A stretch of DNA of 10,647 bases, from contig JAEXPL010000216.1 of assembly GCA_023446865.1 (NCBI GenBank), positions 1 to 10,647 on the forward strand. Direction: 5' to 3'. This document shows, piece after piece, positions 1 to 6,882 of the stretch; position 1 is the stretch's first letter; the number at the start of each line of letters is the position of its first letter. Source of the stretch: Verrucomicrobiota bacterium. Its GTDB lineage: Bacteria; Verrucomicrobiota; Verrucomicrobiia; Opitutales; Opitutaceae. The position numbers and the translations under genes are program-made. The notes under the pieces are model-generated. The model was not told where the DNA came from and searched no databases. It saw nothing but the letters and a program-made list of their open reading frames with translations.

Positions 1-31
1 AGCAGCGCATTCAGAGGGTGGCCGTGGGTGG

Positions 32-60
32 ATTGTAACGGCGGCGCCAAATAAGTTCAC
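32..60 (-). promoter_or_regulatory. Possible leftward sigma70-like promoter
   Basis: On the minus strand TACAAT (32-37) matches the -10 consensus at five of six positions. It is preceded, after 17 nt, by GTGAAC (55-60), a weak -35 with three of six matches. The spacer contains the whole left arm of the inverted repeat at 42-54. If real, it would drive a gene lying to the left of this window. The call rests on sequence match only. Confidence 0.22.
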
Positions 61-83
61 GGTCGTGGGATTATTTGGCGCCG
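42..83. repeat. Perfect 13-bp inverted repeat, possible operator or hairpin
   Basis: The arms CGGCGCCAAATAA (42-54) and TTATTTGGCGCCG (71-83) are exact reverse complements, separated by 16 nt. The spacer can pair further (TTCAC with GTGGG, including two G-T pairs), leaving the loop GGTC at 61-64 and one mismatch at 55/70. A perfect match of this length at this spacing is unlikely by chance. No T-run follows on either strand, so it is not a standard intrinsic terminator. It lies about 160 nt upstream of the MATE gene and overlaps a possible leftward promoter, so an operator is the simplest reading. A copy of a dispersed palindromic repeat is the alternative. Confidence 0.75.
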
Positions 84-246
84 AGCGGAAAGGGTGGTGA
101 AACGCCGACGGCCTTGGTGGTTTACCCATCGGATGCGGGCGTGGCGAAGGCGTGCGGGGAGAGGCGCGGCGCGAGTTCCGTCTTGAGCAGCGCGGGGTTG
201 GTGCCGTTCTCGTGGGGATTCGTTTCCGCCGAGTGCCTGTCCGCCG

Positions 247-1611
247 ATGTCCTCGCCTCTCCTTCGCACCGAAAGCCTCTTCAAGCTCACCTGGCCGATC
301 CTTCTCCAGAACGCGACCCAAGGGGTCGTGTGGCTGGTGGACTTCTGGTTCTTCGCCCACCTGTCCGACGAGATCGCGGCCACGGTTGGGCAGTTGCTGC
401 CGCTGATTTGGATGGGGGCCGGGGTGATCACGACGTTCGCGGGCACCGGTGTGGCCGTGGCGTCGCAGTATATGGGGGCGAAGCGCATCGAGAAGGTCGT
501 GCCGACCTACATGATGAACCTCGGCCTCACGACCGGGATGGGCGCCGGCTACTGCGCGCTGCTGTGGTTCCTCGCGCCGGACATCGGGCGATGGATGGGG
601 CTGAGCGCTTCGCTCAACGCCATCTCGACGACCTACATCGGGGCGATCTGCTTCTATTTCGCGATCCTCGGGGTGCATGTCGCCTACAACGCGATCCTTT
701 CCTCGCGCGGCATGACCAACTGGCTGCTCTACAACTCGCTGGTCGTCGCGACGCTGAACCTCGCGCTGGCGTCGCTCTTTGTCCTCGGTTTCCACTGGGG
801 CATCCGCGGGATCGTGGCGGCCTCGCTCATCAGTTCCGCGACAGCGATGGTGCTGTCGATGTTCTGGGTGCATCGTGGGCTGGGGATACGTTTCCACCTG
901 CGCGGCAGCTGGGCGCAGATGCGGGAGGTCGTCGGCCCGATGTGGCGCATCGGCATCTCGAACGCCTTCGAGCCGTTCAGCTACAGCGCGCAACAGCTCC
1001 TCCTCTCGACGATGATCATCTCGCTCGGGCTCGATTCGATGGCGGGCAACGCCTACGCGTCACGGGCGCAGATGTTCCAGATCACCTTCGCGTTCTCGCT
1101 CGCGCTGGGTGCCCAGATCCTCATGGGCCACTGGATGGGCGCGCGGCGGTTCGCGGACGTCGACCGGCTCTACTGGACGATCGTGCGGCGGGCGTCGGCG
1201 GTGGCGTTCGTCTACGCGGGCACGCTTTGGCTGTTCGCGGACCAAGTCCTTGGCTTCTTCACTGCGAACCCGGAAATCAAACACATTGGCGCGACCCTGC
1301 TCGGCATCGCGGTCTTCTATGAGCCGGCACGGGCGGTGAACATCATCGGCGGTACCGCGCTCAAGAGCGTGGGCGACTCCCGTTTCCCGATGCTGGTCGG
1401 CAACGCCTTCATCTGGGGCATCCTGCCGATCGTCTATTTCGCCAACCGCTGGTGGGGACTGTCGATCGTCGGCTTCTGGCTGTTCTTCGCGGTCGATGAG
1501 ATCATCCGGGCCGGGATCAACCTCTGGCGCTGGCGCAGCGGGAAGTGGAAGGACATGGGCATCGTGCAACCGGCTGCCGAGGAGCCGGTGCCGGCGGTCG
1601 AGCTGCAGTGA
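247..1611 (+). CDS. MATE-family multidrug/cation efflux transporter
   Basis: This is a 454-residue inner-membrane protein made almost entirely of hydrophobic segments, consistent with the usual 12 helices of MATE antiporters, which expel drugs or metabolites in exchange for H+ or Na+. The two homologous halves are visible: ASQYMGAKR (first half) is echoed by GHWMGARR (second half). The late segment GTALKSVGDSRFPM and the C-terminal helix with DEIIRAGINLWRWRSGKW are typical of the family. The tail after SGKW is short and acidic. The ATG at 247 is the first start in this frame and puts a hydrophobic helix just after the amphipathic segment LLRTESLFKLTWPIL. No Shine-Dalgarno sequence precedes it. 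The nearest upstream feature is the inverted repeat at 42-83. Substrate cannot be told from sequence. Family assignment is firm. Confidence 0.9.
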   Translation: MSSPLLRTESLFKLTWPILLQNATQGVVWLVDFWFFAHLSDEIAATVGQLLPLIWMGAGVITTFAGTGVAVASQYMGAKRIEKVVPTYMMNLGLTTGMGAGYCALLWFLAPDIGRWMGLSASLNAISTTYIGAICFYFAILGVHVAYNAILSSRGMTNWLLYNSLVVATLNLALASLFVLGFHWGIRGIVAASLISSATAMVLSMFWVHRGLGIRFHLRGSWAQMREVVGPMWRIGISNAFEPFSYSAQQLLLSTMIISLGLDSMAGNAYASRAQMFQITFAFSLALGAQILMGHWMGARRFADVDRLYWTIVRRASAVAFVYAGTLWLFADQVLGFFTANPEIKHIGATLLGIAVFYEPARAVNIIGGTALKSVGDSRFPMLVGNAFIWGILPIVYFANRWWGLSIVGFWLFFAVDEIIRAGINLWRWRSGKWKDMGIVQPAAEEPVPAVELQ

Positions 1612-1638
1612 ACGGGGCAGGGGCGCGCGGGCCATGAA

Positions 1639-1653
1639 CGCAGAATTTCTGCG
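1639..1653. repeat. 15-nt palindrome between MATE and glycosyltransferase genes
   Basis: CGCAGAA (1639-1645) and TTCTGCG (1647-1653) are perfect reverse complements around a single T. A smaller hairpin, GGCCG-GCG-CGGCC, follows at 1665-1677. No T-run follows, so this is not a standard terminator. As DNA it could bind a dimeric regulator of the downstream gene; as RNA it gives only a 5-bp stem with a 5-nt loop. Function unknown. Confidence 0.5.
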
Positions 1654-1732
1654 AGCAGGCTTGAGGCCGGCGCGGCCACCGCCTTGCTAGGTGGTTCCAT
1701 TCGGTGCCGATTCTGCGCGCCGCACCCCTCCG

Positions 1733-3286
1733 ATGACTGCTTCTACTTCCGACTCCGCCATGCCCGACAACTCGCCGGTCGCCGATGTTCGGCCGGCACC
1801 GCTTGCGGAGGTGCGGTACTGGATGCCGCTGCTGCTCGCGCTGTTCGTGGGTGTGGCGTTTCTGGGCACGCGCGGCCTCACGGAGACGAGCGAGACACGC
1901 TATGCGGAGTGCGCGCGGGAGATGTTGGTCACCGGAAACTGGATGGAACCGCAGCTCGAGTTCCAGCCGCATTGGACGAAACCGCCGGTGGCCTACTGGT
2001 GCATGGCGGCGGGGCTGAAACTGTTCGGCGTGAGTGCATGGGGCGCGCGCCTGCCCGGCGTGCTCGCGCTCGTGGTGGCGACATGGGGCGTGGTGGTGAC
2101 GGGCCGGCGGCTGTGGGGCGCGCGGTTTGGCTATGCGGCCGGCCTCGTGTTCGCGCTCGGATTCCCGATGTTCGGCGCCTACGTGGTCACGACCGACATC
2201 TACCTGACCGCGGCGGAGACGCTGGCGGGTGCGGCGTTTATTTTTGCGGCGACGGAGGCGGAGGTGGCGAAGCGGCGTCGGCTGGTCTGCGCGATGTGGG
2301 CGGCGTGGGGGCTGGCGTTCCTGATCAAGGGGCCGCCGGCGTTGCTGCCGCTGCTGGCGATGATCCCGTGGAATCTCCTGCAGCCGCGCGAGCGTCGCGT
2401 GCCGCTCGGCCATCCGCTCGGGCTCGCCTGCTTCGCCGCGGTGGCGCTGCCGTGGTACCTGCTGATGCTGCACCGTCACCCGAACCTGCTGGAGTATTAT
2501 GTGGGTACGGAGATCGTCGGGCGCGTCTCGACGAACCTCGGCCACAACCGCGCGTGGTACAAAGCCATCGAGATCTACGCGCCGGCGTTGCTGGGCTCCT
2601 GCGGCGCTTTCGGCGTATGGGCGGCGGTGGTCGCGCTGGCGCGCGGGGGCTGGGCGCGCGGCTCGCGCTGGGCCGAACTCTGGCGCTCGCGCGATGCGCG
2701 GCTGCTGCTCGTCGCGTGGGTCGTGCTGCCGATGATCGTGTTCTGCCTCTCGCGCAGCAAATTGCACCTCTACATCCTGCCGCTGGTGATGCCGCTGGCG
2801 CTCCTCGCCGGCCGGGTGCTGGCGAACCGCGTTTCGTGGCGGGCGTTCCGCAATGTGGCGGTGGTCTCGGCCGTGGTGTTCGTGGTGGTCAAGGGCGTGG
2901 CCGGATTTCTGCCGAGCCGTCGCGACATGGCGGCGCTCAGCACTGAGATTCGCGCTGAACTCTCGTCGCGCCCGGCGGGCACGCCGATCGTGTTCTGGGA
3001 CGAGGCCACGATCCACGGTGTGACGTTCTACCTAGGGCTTGACCGCGATGCGGTGCCGGAGCGCATCGCCGCCGAGCAGAAAGGAAAGTTCGAGACTTGG
3101 ACGCCGGCGGAGTTTCGCGAACGAGTGGCGGCAGGGCGGTATCCGCAGGGTGCGGTGGTCGTGGTCTCCGACCGGAAACGAACCCAGTTCGACCGGGAGA
3201 TGCAGGGACTGCAGGTTGCCGGAGAACGCCGTGGCCGCTACTGGCATCTGATCGGAGTCAATCCGGCGGCCGGGAGTGGGTCGTGA
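1733..3286 (+). CDS. ArnT/PMT-like integral membrane glycosyltransferase (GT-C fold)
   Basis: The 517-residue protein resembles the ArnT/PMT_2 family, which transfers a sugar from a polyprenyl-phosphate donor to lipid A, protein or another envelope acceptor on the outer face of the inner membrane. Visible family marks, numbered from ATG 1733: the acidic first-loop motif TETSETRYAE (E51, E54, R56, Y57), HWTKPP (80-85), a second acidic site TTD (D155), then SKLHLYILP (342-350), the usual Ser-Lys...Tyr-x-x-Pro site that binds donor phosphate. About ten or more hydrophobic helices are followed by a roughly 110-residue soluble C-terminal domain, as in ArnT. Alternative starts in the same frame are GTG 1691 and ATG 1760. 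I chose 1733 because its C-rich leader matches the other genes here, but this is not decisive. Donor and acceptor are unknown; the gene symbol arnT is not justified. Confidence 0.88.
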   Translation: MTASTSDSAMPDNSPVADVRPAPLAEVRYWMPLLLALFVGVAFLGTRGLTETSETRYAECAREMLVTGNWMEPQLEFQPHWTKPPVAYWCMAAGLKLFGVSAWGARLPGVLALVVATWGVVVTGRRLWGARFGYAAGLVFALGFPMFGAYVVTTDIYLTAAETLAGAAFIFAATEAEVAKRRRLVCAMWAAWGLAFLIKGPPALLPLLAMIPWNLLQPRERRVPLGHPLGLACFAAVALPWYLLMLHRHPNLLEYYVGTEIVGRVSTNLGHNRAWYKAIEIYAPALLGSCGAFGVWAAVVALARGGWARGSRWAELWRSRDARLLLVAWVVLPMIVFCLSRSKLHLYILPLVMPLALLAGRVLANRVSWRAFRNVAVVSAVVFVVVKGVAGFLPSRRDMAALSTEIRAELSSRPAGTPIVFWDEATIHGVTFYLGLDRDAVPERIAAEQKGKFETWTPAEFRERVAAGRYPQGAVVVVSDRKRTQFDREMQGLQVAGERRGRYWHLIGVNPAAGSGS

Positions 3287-3316
3287 GCTTTTCCGCAGCC
3301 GGCGAAAAAAGGCGTT

Positions 3317-3353
3317 GACCGCGGGCGGGGCACCCGGCTTCCTCGCGGTTTTT
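3317..3353 (+). terminator. Terminator-like hairpin just upstream of rpsU
   Basis: ACCGCG (3318-3323) pairs with CGCGGT (3344-3349), with a possible extra G-T pair (3317/3350). Inside it, CGGG-GCA-CCCG (3326-3336) forms a second small stem. A run of five T (3349-3353) follows immediately. It could terminate the glycosyltransferase transcript (stop at 3286). It ends only 25 nt before the rpsU ATG, leaving no room for a complete promoter after it, so it may instead lie inside the rpsU leader and act as an attenuator. Confidence 0.45.
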
Positions 3354-3378
3354 CCCGACAGTACCTTTCCCTTTCCTC

Positions 3379-3576
3379 ATGCCTATCGAGATCAAGATCC
3401 GTAAGAACGAGCCGGTGGACCGTGCGATCCGCCGTATGAAGAAGAAGCTCGAGCGCGAGAACATCATCAAGGATGTCCGTGCGAAGCGCTACTACGAGAA
3501 GCCCTGCGAGAAGCGTCGCCGGAAGAACAAGGTCGCGGCCTTCACCGCGATGCTCCGCGCCCGCTACGCGCAGTAA
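3379..3576 (+). CDS. rpsU: 30S ribosomal protein bS21
   Basis: A 65-residue, very basic protein with the bS21 pattern: MPIEIKIRKNEPVDRAIRR at the N-terminus, a central charged helix, then YYEKPCEKRRRKN and a basic C-terminal helix. bS21 sits near the 3' end of 16S rRNA on the 30S platform and takes part in initiation. The length is typical for short bS21 forms; E. coli bS21 is 71 residues with a longer tail. The gene has its own intrinsic terminator (3595-3622), so it is probably monocistronic. The leader before the ATG, CAGTACCTTTCCCTTTCCTC, is pyrimidine-rich with no Shine-Dalgarno sequence, notable because bS21 lies beside the anti-Shine-Dalgarno region. Family assignment is firm. Confidence 0.96.
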   Translation: MPIEIKIRKNEPVDRAIRRMKKKLERENIIKDVRAKRYYEKPCEKRRRKNKVAAFTAMLRARYAQ

Positions 3577-3594
3577 GCGTAGCCCGATTTCCAG

Positions 3595-3622
3595 ACGCCG
3601 GTCGTAAGGCCGGCGTTTTTTT
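3595..3622 (+). terminator. Intrinsic terminator of rpsU
   Basis: ACGCCGGTC (3595-3603) pairs with GGCCGGCGT (3608-3616) in a 9-bp stem with one T-G pair. The loop is GTAA, a stable GNRA-type tetraloop. Seven T (3616-3622) follow at once. It starts 18 nt after the rpsU stop codon and separates rpsU from the next gene. Confidence 0.9.
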
Positions 3623-3694
3623 GTGTCCGCGAAGCGCCTGGAAGAGGCTTGCCCCGAACGCAGCACGACAGTTCCGTGACATCGCATCCCCCGC

Positions 3695-4636
3695 GTGAAA
3701 CCGGTCCTCTCTCTTTCGACCAGCTGGTTGTCCCATCGGCACACCGATGGACACGTGATGCTGCGGGAGATCGCGGCGTTGGGTTTCGAGTGGGTGGAGC
3801 TCAGCCATGGGATCCGCGTTTCGCTGGTGCCCGGGGTGCTGAAGGCGATCGGAGCCGGCGTGATCAAGGTCTCGTCGGTCCACAATTTCTGCCCGCTGCC
3901 GACCGGGTACACTTCGCCCGCGCCGAACATCTACATGCCCTCGGCCTGTGATCACCGGGAGCATTCCCAGTGGCTGCGCCATACGAAGCGCACGCTCGAT
4001 TTCGCGAAACAGGTCGGCGCACGGGTGATGGTGCTGCACTTGGGTGCGGTCGGATTCTTCTGGTTCAGCCCGCTGCGAAAATACCGGAATTATCTGAAGG
4101 AGAAGGGCGATTCCTTCTCCGCCGAGGCGCCGGAGTTCGTCGCCCTCCGTGACAAGACGATGGGGCGGATCCGCAAAGGGATGGTGAAGCATTGGGCGCA
4201 GGTGAAAGCCAGCCTCGAGGAGATTCTGCCCTATGCCGAGGAACGCGGCATCCGTCTCGGCATCGAGAATCGCGAGCGCATCGAGGAGCTGCCCCTCGAC
4301 GATGGCTTCGGCGAACTGCTCACCGGCTTAACCAAGCAGGGCATCGCCGGCTACTGGCACGACACTGGCCACGCGCAGCTCAAGCAGCGCGCCGGCCTGG
4401 CGAACCATGAGCAGCAGCTTACGCAAAACGCGGCGCAGCTCCTCGGTTTTCACCTGCACGACATCGACGCTCTTGGCCGCGACCACCAGCCGGTCGGTAG
4501 CGGAACGATTGATTTCGCCATGGTGTCCCGCTTCTTCCGTCCGGAGCACATTCTCGTCTTGGAGTACGGACCGAAGGCGACCGCGGACGAGGTGCTGACC
4601 TCGCGGCGGCGCGTCGAGGCGCTCCTGCTCGGCTGA
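3695..4636 (+). CDS. TIM-barrel sugar phosphate isomerase/epimerase-like protein (AP_endonuc_2 family)
   Basis: The 313-residue protein has the xylose-isomerase-like TIM-barrel pattern of the AP_endonuc_2 family, which includes sugar isomerases/epimerases and endonuclease IV. The first strand VLSLSTSW lies at residues 4-11. The metal site looks complete: E191 in LGIENRE, D223 and H226 in YWHDTGHAQL, H253/H255 in GFHLHDID, and E290 in LVLEYGP. The segment GSGTIDF near residue 268 is also common in the family. The start is GTG at 3695, placing the first strand at the very N-terminus as usual; no Shine-Dalgarno sequence is present. The thioredoxin gene follows after 17 nt, suggesting co-transcription without an obvious functional link. 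There is no signal peptide, so it is probably cytoplasmic. The substrate cannot be named. Confidence 0.85.
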   Translation: MKPVLSLSTSWLSHRHTDGHVMLREIAALGFEWVELSHGIRVSLVPGVLKAIGAGVIKVSSVHNFCPLPTGYTSPAPNIYMPSACDHREHSQWLRHTKRTLDFAKQVGARVMVLHLGAVGFFWFSPLRKYRNYLKEKGDSFSAEAPEFVALRDKTMGRIRKGMVKHWAQVKASLEEILPYAEERGIRLGIENRERIEELPLDDGFGELLTGLTKQGIAGYWHDTGHAQLKQRAGLANHEQQLTQNAAQLLGFHLHDIDALGRDHQPVGSGTIDFAMVSRFFRPEHILVLEYGPKATADEVLTSRRRVEALLLG

Positions 4637-4653
4637 TTCCATCTTCTACCCGC

Positions 4654-5688
4654 ATGAACTATCGATCCCGCATCTTGGCGCTGGCCGTCCTCGGCCTCGG
4701 CGCTGCTGTTTCCCTTCGCGCTGACGGCGCCGCCGCCACGCCTCCCCCTGCGACTTCGCCCGCAGCCCCGGCCGAGGTGCCCGCCGAGAAGTCGCCGCTC
4801 CTGCTCGATCTGGAGACTTTGGTGGGCGGCATCACCGAAAAGCTGAAGGCGGCGGAAGGTGCTCTGACGCCGGCCCAGCTCGCCGCCGAAATGGCGCAGT
4901 TTGAGGCGATCATTGCCAAGCACCCGGAGGCTGCGGCCGACGAGAAAGCCGGCGTGCTCTGGACGAAGGCGCTGCTCTTCTTGCAGGTGTTCGACGATTT
5001 CGAGGCTGGCGAGGCGATCGTGCGCCGGTTCAAGACCGAGTATCCGACGACTGAGTTCGCCACCAAATCCGACGAGATTCTCGGGCAAATCGCTCAGGAA
5101 CGGATCTTGAGCTCCCTGCGGAAGGCGATCGCGGCCAAGGAATTCGACCAGGCGGTGGCGATCGTCAATCGCATCAAGACCGAACTGCCCGGGTCCGAAC
5201 TCGCGAAGAAGACAGACGAGTTGCTCGTGGCGATCGAGCGGCAGCGCAAGGGCGATAGTGCAAGCAGTGCGCTCGCCATCGGTGCGCCGTTCCCCGGGAT
5301 CGAGGGCAAGGCCGTCGGCGGTGCCGCGGTCTCGACTGCCGCTCTCAAGGGCAAGGTGGTGCTCGTCGACTTCTGGGCGACGTGGTGCCCGCCGTGCCGG
5401 GCGGAAATTCCCAACGTGCTCGCCGCGTACGAAAAATTCCACGCCAAGGGCTTCGAGGTCGTCGCCGTGAGCCTCGATCGCGACGAGGCCGACCTGAAGA
5501 AATTCGTCGCGGAGAAGAAGATGCCGTGGCCGCAGATCTACGAGGGCGCCGACGCCATCGCGGAGAAGTTCGGCGTGGAATCGATCCCGACGACCTATCT
5601 GGTCGACGCCGAGGGCAAGATTGTCGCGACCGACCTGCGTGGCGACGCACTCGACAAGCTCCTGGAGAAACTCCTCGGCGGGAAATAG
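4654..5688 (+). CDS. Exported TlpA-like thioredoxin with helical repeat region
   Basis: 344 residues. An N-terminal signal peptide (about 1-23, MNYRSRILALAVLGLG then SLRADG) is followed by an Ala/Pro-rich linker (24-47), a helical region (about 50-200) and a C-terminal thioredoxin domain (about 207-344). The thioredoxin domain has VVLVDFWATWCPPC with active-site Cys245 and Cys248, and the cis-proline P312 in SIPTTYLVD. WCPPC and the AEIPN that follows are typical of TlpA/ResA-type periplasmic thiol-disulfide reductants, which reduce cytochrome c or other exported proteins. The helical region contains two copies of a 28-residue unit, resembling TPR-like scaffolds. The gene is 17 nt after the TIM-barrel gene and convergent with mutY. 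The partner protein is unknown. The domain call is firm. Confidence 0.92.
   Translation: MNYRSRILALAVLGLGAAVSLRADGAAATPPPATSPAAPAEVPAEKSPLLLDLETLVGGITEKLKAAEGALTPAQLAAEMAQFEAIIAKHPEAAADEKAGVLWTKALLFLQVFDDFEAGEAIVRRFKTEYPTTEFATKSDEILGQIAQERILSSLRKAIAAKEFDQAVAIVNRIKTELPGSELAKKTDELLVAIERQRKGDSASSALAIGAPFPGIEGKAVGGAAVSTAALKGKVVLVDFWATWCPPCRAEIPNVLAAYEKFHAKGFEVVAVSLDRDEADLKKFVAEKKMPWPQIYEGADAIAEKFGVESIPTTYLVDAEGKIVATDLRGDALDKLLEKLLGGK
4999..5226 (+). repeat. Tandem coding repeat in the thioredoxin-like protein
   Basis: Residues 116-143 (4999-5082) and 164-191 (5143-5226) align without gaps at a period of 48 residues. By my count 15 of 28 positions are identical; shared elements are AIV-x-R-x-KTE-x-P near the start and E-x-A-x-K-x-DE-x-L near the end. 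A weaker third unit may begin at residue 83 (FEAIIAKHPEA). The pattern suggests a duplicated helix-turn-helix unit. Confidence 0.7.
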
Positions 5689-5699
5689 CGCGCCTGCGC

Positions 5700-6761
5700 T
5701 CAGAGGTGCGCGAGCAGTTCGCGCACCCAGCGCCGATGCGGGCCCGAGAGCGTGACGTTCTCCAATTCCGCCACTGGTACCCAATGCAGCGCCGCATCCG
5801 CGGCGCTGTTTTGTTTTCCACCGGGAACGAGGGCCGCGCTTTCCGCCGTGGCCCGGTGGATCGACTCCTCGATCCGGTAGCGGGTGATGCTGCGCGAACG
5901 GCGCAGGAGGAGTTCGCCCCGTGCGGCGAGGGCTGGGGCGACGCCCACGTCGGCGGCGGACGGCAACTCGTGCAGCGCGGCGAGGCGGCGCGACGAGGCG
6001 GCGGCGCGGTGAAGCAGCAGGCTACCGTCACGCACGCACCAGAGGCGGACGACCTGGAGACGCTCGGTCTTGGGCCGCTCCAAGCGCGGAATCTCGGCTG
6101 CGCCTACCGAATCGGCTGTGGCGCAGTGCTCCCGCAGCGGACAGACGAGACAGGTGGGAGCGCGCGGGGTGCAGACGAGCGCGCCGAGCTCCATCATCGC
6201 CTCGTTCCACTCGCCGGGATGTGCGGCGTCGAGCACTTCACCCGCGAGTGCGCGGAAGTGTTTCACGAGCTCCGAGCCGGAGGCGAAGGCGGTGGTGTCG
6301 GCGGTGAGGCGGGCGAGGACGCGGGCGACGTTGCCATCGACGCAGGCCACGGCGTCGCCACAGGCGATACTCGCGATGGCGGCGGCGGTGTAAGGCCCGA
6401 CACCCGGCAACTCCTGCCACTCGGCGGCGGTGCTGGGCGGAGCCGGCAGGGCGGCGAGGGCGCGGGCGAGCTTGTGGAGGTTGCGGGCGCGCGAGTAGTA
6501 GCCGAGGCCTTCCCAGTGTTTCACGACATCGGTCTCGGGCGCGGCGGCGAGCGCGGCGAAGTCGGGGAAACGCGCCAGCCAGCGCGCGAAGTAGGGCAGC
6601 ACGGTCTTCACCTGCGTCTGCTGGAGCATGAACTCGCTCACGACCGTCTTGTAGAGCGACGGCAATTCGCGCCACGGCAGCGTGCGCCGATTCGCGCGGA
6701 ACCAGTCGAGCAGCGCGCGGCGCAGGGCGGGGAGGGAGCGCGGAGGAAGCGGGTGGGCCAC
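5700..6761 (-). CDS. mutY: A/G-specific adenine DNA glycosylase MutY
   Basis: MutY removes adenine mispaired with 8-oxoguanine. Numbered from GTG 6761 (353 residues): the catalytic Glu43 in SEFMLQQTQV, the helix-hairpin-helix LPGVGPYTAAA (near 118), the catalytic Asp142 in VDGNVARVLAR, and the iron-sulfur cysteines 197, 204, 207 and 213 in the C-x6-C-x2-C-x5-C arrangement. A NUDIX-like C-terminal domain follows. In that domain two usual features are altered: the GLW-x-FP-type segment reads LAALHELP (260-267), and the FSH/FTH loop reads ITR (292-294). An ATG at 6884 is also in frame, but it adds 41 residues without family resemblance and would overlap the divergent gene, so I prefer GTG 6761. 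The gene converges on the thioredoxin gene with 11 nt between stops. The call is firm, the start is not. Confidence 0.92.
   Translation of the reverse strand: MAHPLPPRSLPALRRALLDWFRANRRTLPWRELPSLYKTVVSEFMLQQTQVKTVLPYFARWLARFPDFAALAAAPETDVVKHWEGLGYYSRARNLHKLARALAALPAPPSTAAEWQELPGVGPYTAAAIASIACGDAVACVDGNVARVLARLTADTTAFASGSELVKHFRALAGEVLDAAHPGEWNEAMMELGALVCTPRAPTCLVCPLREHCATADSVGAAEIPRLERPKTERLQVVRLWCVRDGSLLLHRAAASSRRLAALHELPSAADVGVAPALAARGELLLRRSRSITRYRIEESIHRATAESAALVPGGKQNSAADAALHWVPVAELENVTLSGPHRRWVRELLAHL
5705..5727. other. 9-bp hairpin at the convergent thioredoxin/mutY gene ends
   Basis: GGTGCGCGA (5705-5713) and TCGCGCACC (5719-5727) are perfect reverse complements around a 5-nt loop. 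The element lies inside the last codons of mutY and 17 nt past the thioredoxin stop. It has no T-run on either strand, so it may end transcription inefficiently or protect 3' ends, or may just reflect GC-rich coding sequence. Confidence 0.4.
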
Positions 6762-6882
6762 GGCGCCACGACAACGCCCCGCCACCGTGTGGCAAGCCCG
6801 GGCGCAGGACGCGCAGCCGAGCGTGACGTTCGCCGGAATTAGCTTGAGACCGGGCGGACGGACCGGAACGTATCCGCCCACC

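Noticed and set aside
75..1322. Plus-strand 415-codon frame overlapping the MATE gene
   Set aside because: It is an out-of-frame reading of the MATE gene, rich in Arg, Gly, Asp and His and without hydrophobic helices; the 247-1611 frame gives a proper transporter.
1634..1690. 18-codon frame as a leader peptide or small gene
   Set aside because: No ribosome binding site or regulatory amino-acid run is visible, and the sequence is explained by the palindromes. Kept only as a possible repeat element.
1517..3016. Long open frame (499 codons) on the minus strand opposite the glycosyltransferase gene
   Set aside because: The translation is dominated by Arg, His, Pro and Gln with no domain pattern. 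The opposite strand encodes a clear membrane glycosyltransferase, and such antisense frames are common in GC-rich DNA.
3315..3320. TTGACC as a -35 box for rpsU
   Set aside because: No -10-like hexamer lies 16-18 nt downstream; the bases are instead part of the hairpin stem.
5748..6831. 13-nt direct repeat GAGCGTGACGTTC at 5748-5760 and 6819-6831
   Set aside because: About one such match is expected by chance in a window of this length, and the first copy lies in mutY coding sequence with no related flanks.
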